From an uncultured Devosia sp. (GTDB taxonomy: Bacteria; Pseudomonadota; Alphaproteobacteria; Rhizobiales; Devosiaceae), in contig NZ_CAUQDV010000001.1 in NCBI RefSeq assembly GCF_963517015.1, forward strand, positions 998,001 through 1,062,000: a stretch of DNA of 64,000 nt, given 5' to 3'. The notes below the pieces were generated by a model that made no database searches, had not been told where the DNA came from, and saw nothing but the letters and a program-made list of their open reading frames with translations. Position 1 is the stretch's first letter; the number at the start of each line of letters is the position of its first letter. The position numbers were made by a program, and so were the translations under genes. This document shows, in pieces, positions 58,835 to 64,000 of the stretch.

Positions 58835-59917
58835 TCATCGCGTGATCTTGTTGATATGCCCCATCTTGCGGCCGGGGCGGACCTCGGTCTTTCCGTAGAG
58901 GTGGGGCTGGGTGTTGCCGTCGATCTCGCCCGGAACTACCGCCACTTCGTCGCCGACGAGGTTTTCCATCACAACATCGGCCATGCGGGCGGGGTCGCCC
59001 AGCGGCCAGCCGAGCACGGCGCGAATATGCTGTTCGAACTGGTCGGTGAGGCAGACCGCTTCGGTCCAGTGCCCCGAATTGTGGACGCGCGGGGCGATTT
59101 CATTGACCATCAGCGTCGGGCGCTCGCCGGGGACGACGAAGAATTCGACACCCAGCACGCCGACATAATCGAGGGCCACGACGATGACCTTGGCCAGCAT
59201 GGCGGCATGTTTTTCGATACCGGGCGGGATAGTGGCCGGCACGGTGCTGGTGAATAGAATGTGGTGGCGATGAACGTTTTCGGCGGCGTCGAAGGCGCGC
59301 ACTTCGCCCGAAACGTTGCGTGCGACAACGACGGAAATTTCCTGCTCGAAGGGCACGAAGGCTTCGAGCACCAGCGGCTTGGGTTCGAGCTCGGCGAAAG
59401 CGGTGGCGGCGTCGGCGCGGTCGCGCAACACGCGCTGGCCCTTGCCGTCATAGCCGAGGCGCGTGGTCTTGAGCACGGCAGGCAGGCCCAGATCGTCGAT
59501 GGCCTGTTCAAGCTCGGCAAGCGTCGTCACGGCGCGGTGCGGCGCGACGGGGATGTTCTTGCTGGCGAGGAAGCTTTTTTCCGCCAGACGGTCCTGCGAG
59601 ATGGCCAGCGCATTGGCGCCCGGGCGCAGCGGCTTGCGGGCGGCGAGGAATTCGGCGGTCCGGGCAGGAACATTCTCGAATTCATAGGTGATGACATCGA
59701 CCGCGTCGGCAAAGGCGGCGAGCGCGGCTTCGTCGTCATAGGCAGCGACTGTCTTGTGCGGGGTGACCTCGAAAGCGGGACTATTGGGATCGGGGCAGAA
59801 GATATGGGTGCGCATGCCCAGTTTGCTGGCGGCCAGCGACAGCATGCGGCCAAGCTGCCCGCCACCCAGAATGCCGATCATGCTGCCGGGCGGCAGCGCG
59901 GAGAGGTCGGTGGTCAA
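58835..59917 (-). CDS. purK: 5-(carboxyamino)imidazole ribonucleotide synthase
   Basis: The 360-aa ATP-grasp enzyme carboxylates AIR with bicarbonate in purine synthesis. Marks: IGILGGGQLGRMLSLAA, VITYEFENVP, VLKTTRLGYDGKGQ, VNEIAPRVHNSGHWT. The TTG at 59917 gives the usual N-terminal PPGS stretch; an ATG 12 codons later is the alternative. It lies five bases after purE. Confidence 0.94.
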   Translation of the reverse strand: MTTDLSALPPGSMIGILGGGQLGRMLSLAASKLGMRTHIFCPDPNSPAFEVTPHKTVAAYDDEAALAAFADAVDVITYEFENVPARTAEFLAARKPLRPGANALAISQDRLAEKSFLASKNIPVAPHRAVTTLAELEQAIDDLGLPAVLKTTRLGYDGKGQRVLRDRADAATAFAELEPKPLVLEAFVPFEQEISVVVARNVSGEVRAFDAAENVHRHHILFTSTVPATIPPGIEKHAAMLAKVIVVALDYVGVLGVEFFVVPGERPTLMVNEIAPRVHNSGHWTEAVCLTDQFEQHIRAVLGWPLGDPARMADVVMENLVGDEVAVVPGEIDGNTQPHLYGKTEVRPGRKMGHINKITR

Positions 59918-59922
59918 GGCGG

Positions 59923-60417
59923 TTACTCGGTGTCTGCAGGAAAGAGCGGGACGGAGGCGGTCTGGCGCGCACGGTAGGCGTCGAGCCGGTCGGCCAGATC
60001 GTCGTCGTAGAGGGCCAGCACCGATGCGGCGATCAGGGCGGCATTGATGGCGCCGGGCTCGCCGATGGCCAGGGTGCCAACGGGCACGCCGCCGGGCATC
60101 TGGACAATGGAGAGCAGGCTGTCCTGGCCGTTAAGGGCCTTGGATTTGACCGGCACGCCGAAGACCGGCAGCGGGGTCATCGAAGCGATCATGCCGGGGA
60201 GGTGGGCGGCACCGCCAGCGCCGGCGATGATGACCTTGAAGCCCTCGGCGCGGGCATTGGTGGAAAATTCCACCAGGCGTTCGGGCGTGCGATGGGCGGA
60301 AACGATGCGCGCCTCATATTCGACTTCGAGCGCTTCGAGCGTCTCGGCGGCGAGGCGCATGGTGGGCCAGTCGGACTGGCTGCCCATGACGATGGCGACA
60401 GGTGGTTTCGTCAGCAT
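59923..60417 (-). CDS. purE: 5-(carboxyamino)imidazole ribonucleotide mutase
   Basis: The 164-aa enzyme moves the carboxyl group to give CAIR. It shows VAIVMGSQSDWPTM, VSAHRTPERL and GAGGAAHLPGMIAS. The ATG at 60417 has GGGAGC seven bases upstream; 18 extra in-frame codons lack family similarity. It heads the purEK operon. Confidence 0.95.
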   Translation of the reverse strand: MLTKPPVAIVMGSQSDWPTMRLAAETLEALEVEYEARIVSAHRTPERLVEFSTNARAEGFKVIIAGAGGAAHLPGMIASMTPLPVFGVPVKSKALNGQDSLLSIVQMPGGVPVGTLAIGEPGAINAALIAASVLALYDDDLADRLDAYRARQTASVPLFPADTE

Positions 60418-60491
60418 AGAGCTGGCTCCCTCAAGCTCCACAAAGCGCGCCAATAGCCCAGATTTCGCCACAAAACAAGGCGGTTAGAGGC

Positions 60492-60707
60492 TCAGGCGAT
60501 GATGTCCGGCAGCAGAATATTCTCGAGCTGGACGATGCGATCCTTGAGCGCCAGCTTCCGCTTCTTGAGCCGCTGGATCAGCATGCGATCGGCGACATGG
60601 GACTCGGTCAGCGTGTCGATGGCCGCGTCGAGATCGCTGTGTTCCTGCCGCTTGGTGGCCAGTTCGAGACCGAAGGCGGCTTCCTGTTCCTTGTCGAGCG
60701 AAAGCAT
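60492..60707 (-). CDS. YdcH family protein (DUF465), 71 aa
   Basis: The short helical protein ends with HVADRMLIQRLKKRKLALKDRIVQLENILLPDIIA, the DUF465 pattern in which a coiled coil carries a KKRKLxLKDxI core. Function is unknown. The ATG matches the family start; the frame continues 46 codons upstream without support. It is divergent from a second DUF465-type gene. Confidence 0.85.
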   Translation of the reverse strand: MLSLDKEQEAAFGLELATKRQEHSDLDAAIDTLTESHVADRMLIQRLKKRKLALKDRIVQLENILLPDIIA

Positions 60708-60862
60708 AGAATGCGACTTACCCCTGACGCCACAGCTGTCATTTCTGGTTAACCGATCACGCGGTGTTTTGCACCAGATTTCCCGTGCGGCCCGAAAGGC
60801 AGTCGACAGGACGTGAATTATTTGTGACGATTGAGTCGTCCACAAGCTTTCAAGGAGTTGTC

Positions 60863-61033
60863 ATGACGACTGAAGGGCATATCGCGGCGCTGGAACGGCG
60901 CCACCAGGAGTTGGATCGCCAGATACAGACCGAAATGCAGAATACACGGTCTGACAGTCTCGTGGTCAGCGCACTCAAGCGCAAGAAACTCGAAGTGAAG
61001 GACGAAATCTACAGGTTCAACGCATCCCAGTAG
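60863..61033 (+). CDS. YdcH family protein (DUF465), 56 aa
   Basis: The protein (MTTEGHIAALERRHQELDRQ at its start) carries ALKRKKLEVKDEIYRF, the same DUF465 core as the divergent neighbour. AAGGAG lies five bases before the ATG, which rejects a longer upstream frame. A terminator follows. Confidence 0.88.
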   Translation: MTTEGHIAALERRHQELDRQIQTEMQNTRSDSLVVSALKRKKLEVKDEIYRFNASQ

Positions 61034-61057
61034 GCGGCACAGAATTTGAAGAGGGAG

Positions 61058-61090
61058 AAGGGTCACAGCATATGCTGCGGCCCTTTTTTG
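61058..61090 (+). terminator. Rho-independent terminator of the 56-aa YdcH gene
   Basis: AAGGG / CCCTT enclose an inner palindrome CAGCATATGCTG, with mismatches between the two stems, and a run of six T follows. Confidence 0.75.
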
Positions 61091-61095
61091 TTGCC

Positions 61096-61866
61096 CTATT
61101 GCTCACTGAGGAACAGTCCTACGACACCGCGGTAGACCAGATAGAGCGCCAGCAGAAAGACCAGCCAATAGGCGATGCGGTAGAACCATTTCATGGAGAT
61201 GCGGCGGACGAGGAAAATGCCGCCGAGCACGCCGATGATGCCGACCGGGATCAGCGCCGCCGAGAGCTGGAGGTTGTGCACATTGAGCTGGCCGAGGAAA
61301 AAATAGGGCACGAGCTTTGCCGTGTTGACGATGGCGAAAAAGACAGAGGTCGTGCCGGCATAGATGGCGGGCGACAGGCGCTGGGGCAGGACGTAGATCT
61401 GGAACGGCGGGCCACCGGTGTGGCTGATGAAGCTGGTGAAGCCGGCAAAGCCGCCCCAGAAGGCACCCCAGGGCTTTGAGGGCGGCAGGCCCTCGAGCTT
61501 CTTGCGCAGGGGCAGGATGGCATCGAGGATGAAAAGCAGGGTCACGACGCCGACAAACAGCAATACGGCATCGTCTGAGACCAGGGCCCAGAGCAGCCAG
61601 CCGATGATGGTGCCCACGGCAGCGCCGGGCAGCATGATGCGGATGATGTGCCAGTCCACTTCCTTGCGATAGGTCCAGACGGCAAAGGCATCCATGGCGA
61701 GTAGCACCGGCAGCATCATGCCGGCGGCATCGCGGGCGGGCATGACAAGGCTGAGCAGCGGCACGCCAACCATGCCGAGGCTGCCGAGCAGGCCGGCCTT
61801 GCTGAGGCCGACGATCAGCACCGCGAGCACGGCGACCGTGACAAAATAGGGATCGAAAATGGGCAT
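61096..61866 (-). CDS. Sulfite exporter TauE/SafE family permease
   Basis: The 256-aa protein has about eight helices with the TauE/SafE pattern LIVGLSKAGLLGSLGMVGVPLLSL in the first repeat and GGFAGFTSFISHTGGPPFQIYVLP in the second. The family exports sulfoacetate, sulfite or related anions; the substrate is not known here. It precedes no sulfur gene in the window. Confidence 0.9.
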   Translation of the reverse strand: MPIFDPYFVTVAVLAVLIVGLSKAGLLGSLGMVGVPLLSLVMPARDAAGMMLPVLLAMDAFAVWTYRKEVDWHIIRIMLPGAAVGTIIGWLLWALVSDDAVLLFVGVVTLLFILDAILPLRKKLEGLPPSKPWGAFWGGFAGFTSFISHTGGPPFQIYVLPQRLSPAIYAGTTSVFFAIVNTAKLVPYFFLGQLNVHNLQLSAALIPVGIIGVLGGIFLVRRISMKWFYRIAYWLVFLLALYLVYRGVVGLFLSEQ

Positions 61867-61890
61867 GAGGAATAGTCCGGGAAGGTCGTA

Positions 61891-63738
61891 CTAGTGGGTA
61901 CGCTTCGGGGCGGCCTTGTCAACCGGCTTTGAGTCGGGCTGGTCGCCGGTCATGGCTTCACTGAGCAGGTTCATCGAACTGCGGACCAGACCGAGATAGG
62001 CCTCTTCGTCGTGGCGGATGGCAAAGCTGTTTTCGAGCAGCTCATTGTCGTGCCGTTCGAAAGCCTGGGCCATGTGCATGGCATCGATCGGGGCGATGCC
62101 GAGCTGCACCAGAACCTTTTCGCCCAGGCTGACGGCGGAGAGGAAGGTTTCGCGCTCGAAAATCTCGACGCCCATGGCCATCAGCTCATGAGCGTGCCCG
62201 CGATCGATGGCGCGCGAGGCGATCGGAACGTTGGGGAAGTGCTTGCGCACGGTGCGGGCGATGTCGAGAATGCGGGCGTGGCCGCCCACGGCAATGACGA
62301 CGAGATCGGCCCGCGCGACGCCGGCAGCATGCAGGAGGCCGAGGCGCGAGGCGTCGCCATAGAACACCTTCACACCGAATTTGCGCACCAGTTCGATCTG
62401 GGCCGGATCGTCGTCGATCAGGGTCATTTCGAAGCCCTGGGCGCGCAGCATGCGGGTGACGATCTGGCCAAAGCGGCCATAGCCAAGCACGACGATATTG
62501 CGCTGCTCGTCGATCCGGTCGTCTGGCCTGTGCTGGCGACGGGCGTCGATGCGGGGCGCGACCAGATGATCGAAGGTCCAGAGCATCAGCGGGGTCGTCG
62601 CCATGGAGAGCGCCACGGCGACGGCCAGCATGGCGTGATCGCCGGCACTCATGGCGCCGGCCTCACGGGCAAACTGGAAAATGACGAAGGCGAATTCGCC
62701 AGCCTGGCTCAGGAGGATTGCAACGAGCAGACGGTCGGCCAGATGCATGCGGAAGATACTGGCCAGGGCGAAAAGCACGCCGATCTTGATGGCGACAAAC
62801 ACCAGTACAAGCGTGATAAGCCGCGCTGGCTCGGACCAGAGCACGTCGAAGGCGATGGACATGCCGACCGAGATGAAGAAGAGGCCGAGCAGCAGGCCCT
62901 TGAAGGGCTCGAGATTGCTTTCAAGCTCGTGGCGATACTCGCTGTCGGCCAGCATGACGCCGCCGATGAAGGCGCCCATGGCCGGCGAGAAACCCTCGAT
63001 CTGGGCCAAAAGCGCGGCGCCGAAGACGATGGCAAGGCCAAGCGCGGTGAAGGCTTCGCGCACGCCGGTGCGGGCGATGTAGGTCAGCAGGGGCCGCACC
63101 AGATAGCGGCCGGCGACCACAGCGGCGACGAAGCTCCCGATCAGCACAAGCGGCGTGATCCAGTCGAGCGGATTGGCGATGGCTTCGACGGCCTCGGTGA
63201 CGTCATGGTTGAGCGCGCCGCTGGAGACAGCGAGGAAGGGGATGATGGCGAGGATCGGAATGACCGCAACGTCCTGCACCAGCAGCACCGCAAGGCTGGC
63301 GCGTCCAGCGTCGGTGCGGGTGATGTCGCGCTGCTGCGCCGACTGCATGGCAATTGCCGTCGAGGACATAGAGAGGGCCAGGCCGATGATCACGGCGATG
63401 CTGAGCGTGAAGCCGGTGGCCCAGAACACCAAGGTGATGATGGTGGCGCTCAGCAGCATTTGCGTGACGCCCAGGCCCAGCACCTTGTGGCGCATGCGCC
63501 AGAGCTCGGAGGGCTGCAGGTCAAGGCCGATGAGAAACAGCATCATCACCACGCCGAAATCGGCGATCTGGCGGATGAGTTCACTGTCGGAGACGAGGCG
63601 AAGGCCGAATGGGCCGATCAATATGCCGGCGGCGAGATAGCCAAGCACGGTGCCAAGGCCAGTGGCCTTGGCGAGAGGCACCAGCGCGACGCTGGCTGCC
63701 AGGAGAACGAAGATGGCCAGCAGGATGTTGTTTTCCAA
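61891..63738 (-). CDS. Kef-type potassium/proton antiporter (CPA2 family)
   Basis: The 615-aa protein has a twelve-helix CPA2 exchanger domain (residues about 1-385, with GYLAAGILIGPFGL, ALSMSSTAIAMQ and LLVQDVAVIPILAI). A cytoplasmic RCK/TrkA-N domain follows (NIVVLGYGRFGQIVTRML near residue 411) with a Rossmann nucleotide site, and then a hydrophilic tail. It resembles KefB/KefC glutathione-gated K+ efflux. No KefF/KefG partner is near. The start is TTG with GGAG six bases upstream. Confidence 0.92.
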   Translation of the reverse strand: MENNILLAIFVLLAASVALVPLAKATGLGTVLGYLAAGILIGPFGLRLVSDSELIRQIADFGVVMMLFLIGLDLQPSELWRMRHKVLGLGVTQMLLSATIITLVFWATGFTLSIAVIIGLALSMSSTAIAMQSAQQRDITRTDAGRASLAVLLVQDVAVIPILAIIPFLAVSSGALNHDVTEAVEAIANPLDWITPLVLIGSFVAAVVAGRYLVRPLLTYIARTGVREAFTALGLAIVFGAALLAQIEGFSPAMGAFIGGVMLADSEYRHELESNLEPFKGLLLGLFFISVGMSIAFDVLWSEPARLITLVLVFVAIKIGVLFALASIFRMHLADRLLVAILLSQAGEFAFVIFQFAREAGAMSAGDHAMLAVAVALSMATTPLMLWTFDHLVAPRIDARRQHRPDDRIDEQRNIVVLGYGRFGQIVTRMLRAQGFEMTLIDDDPAQIELVRKFGVKVFYGDASRLGLLHAAGVARADLVVIAVGGHARILDIARTVRKHFPNVPIASRAIDRGHAHELMAMGVEIFERETFLSAVSLGEKVLVQLGIAPIDAMHMAQAFERHDNELLENSFAIRHDEEAYLGLVRSSMNLLSEAMTGDQPDSKPVDKAAPKRTH

Positions 63739-63762
63739 CCTTGGCTCCTGCCGGCCTGTCTC

Positions 63763-64000
63763 TTAGTTGTCGGTATCGCTCTTTAGCGACTTGAGCTTGG
63801 CAAAGACCGAATCGGCGTCGAAATCGTCCTGGGCCGCTTCGGGGCGGTGGTCGCCCTGGGCAAATTCGCTGCCCTCTTCGTATTCGCCATGGCGGTGGCC
63901 GCCGGCGCGGGCCAGGGCTTCCTCGGCGGTCATCAGCATGGTGCCTTCGCTGACGTCCTCGATCGGGCCGCCCTTGGAGGCGCGCTTGACCTCGAGGTCG
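63763..64000 (-). CDS. DUF1013/TrcR-like protein, C-terminal fragment
   Basis: The window edge cuts this gene; only the last 78 codons are seen. They begin DLEVKRASKGGP and continue with GTMLMTAEEALARAGGHRHGEYEEG, ending in an acidic DDFDADSVFAKLK tail. The DLEVxRASK stretch resembles the end of the DUF1013 domain (annotated as cell-cycle regulator TrcR in Alphaproteobacteria). The assignment rests on this short match, so it is tentative. It is upstream of and in the same direction as the Kef-type gene, 24 bases apart. Confidence 0.5.
   Translation of the reverse strand, partial: DLEVKRASKGGPIEDVSEGTMLMTAEEALARAGGHRHGEYEEGSEFAQGDHRPEAAQDDFDADSVFAKLKSLKSDTDN

Noticed and set aside
62011..63786. 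A 591-codon open frame opposite the Kef-type antiporter
   Set aside because: Composition (Glu/Gly/His/Asp runs) is typical of antisense frames in this GC range, with no recognisable domain.
1..64000. CRISPR array, prophage, insertion sequence or integrase-linked island
   Set aside because: No regularly spaced repeats, transposase, integrase, capsid or terminase motifs were found; gene order and composition look like stable chromosome apart from the small toxin-antitoxin module.

Overview
The window looks like chromosomal DNA from a high-GC alphaproteobacterium of the order Hyphomicrobiales, most likely Devosia or a close relative. This is inferred from gene content only: a zinc-free bL36, DUF2312/GapR-like and DUF1036 proteins, a proton-translocating transhydrogenase with split alpha subunits next to an aa3-oxidase subunit IV, a fused subunit A/B Mrp antiporter, a DUF1013/TrcR-like protein, and small palindromic intergenic repeats of rhizobial style. 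No phage, insertion sequence, CRISPR array or rRNA was seen. Almost all of the window is ordinary housekeeping and transport sequence.

Layout. 1-4.4 kb: end of a short-chain dehydrogenase, a small unknown protein, a DNA-repair operon (ligase-associated exonuclease, ATP-dependent ligase, UVR-motif protein) and a YefM/YoeB toxin-antitoxin module with a visible operator. 4.4-12.7 kb: fatty-acid beta-oxidation, with merR and fadD transcribed leftward and acyl-CoA dehydrogenase, hydratase/3-hydroxyacyl-CoA dehydrogenase and thiolase rightward. The 328-bp divergent gap carries two copies of a 16-bp operator, each overlapping a -35 box. 13-18.4 kb: a complete oligopeptide ABC transporter (oppABCDF) with a terminator-like hairpin after oppA. 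18.5-24.5 kb: receiver-only response regulator, rpmJ, SRPBCC protein, outer-membrane beta-barrel protein, DUF1036 protein plus pyruvate kinase, GapR-like protein, a miniature flagellar-rod-like protein and an amino-acid racemase.

24.5-28 kb: an Lrp regulator and a three-gene glycosylation unit: a GT2-GtrA fusion, a PIG-V-like membrane glycosyltransferase and a membrane-anchored unknown protein. 28-34 kb: a BIME-like repeat, dxs, and two cell-wall enzymes (M15/DUF882 and L,D-transpeptidase). 34-38 kb: a succinate-semialdehyde-type dehydrogenase, a two-component system, and a previously untracked tRNA-Cys-like gene with a non-canonical D loop and T arm. 38-44.1 kb: the Mrp/Mnh cation/proton antiporter operon. 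44.2-51.4 kb: an NtrC-type regulator, oligoendopeptidase F, the aa3-oxidase subunit IV and pntAA-pntAB-pntB, whose PntAA has a long Ala/Pro/Lys tail.

51.5-64 kb: a membrane-interrupted alpha/beta hydrolase, SlyX, a TspO-like protein, a DsbA-type oxidoreductase, two more hydrolases, an MFS exporter, rpsU, purE-purK, two divergent YdcH-family genes, a TauE/SafE permease, a Kef-type potassium/proton antiporter, and the C-terminal end of a DUF1013/TrcR-like gene cut by the window edge. Translational coupling by 1-4 nt overlaps is frequent (exonuclease/ligase, yefM/yoeB, fad, opp, mnh, DUF1036/pyk, response regulator/kinase). Functions are assigned from recognised family motifs. Operators, hairpins and leader structures are read from sequence and untested.
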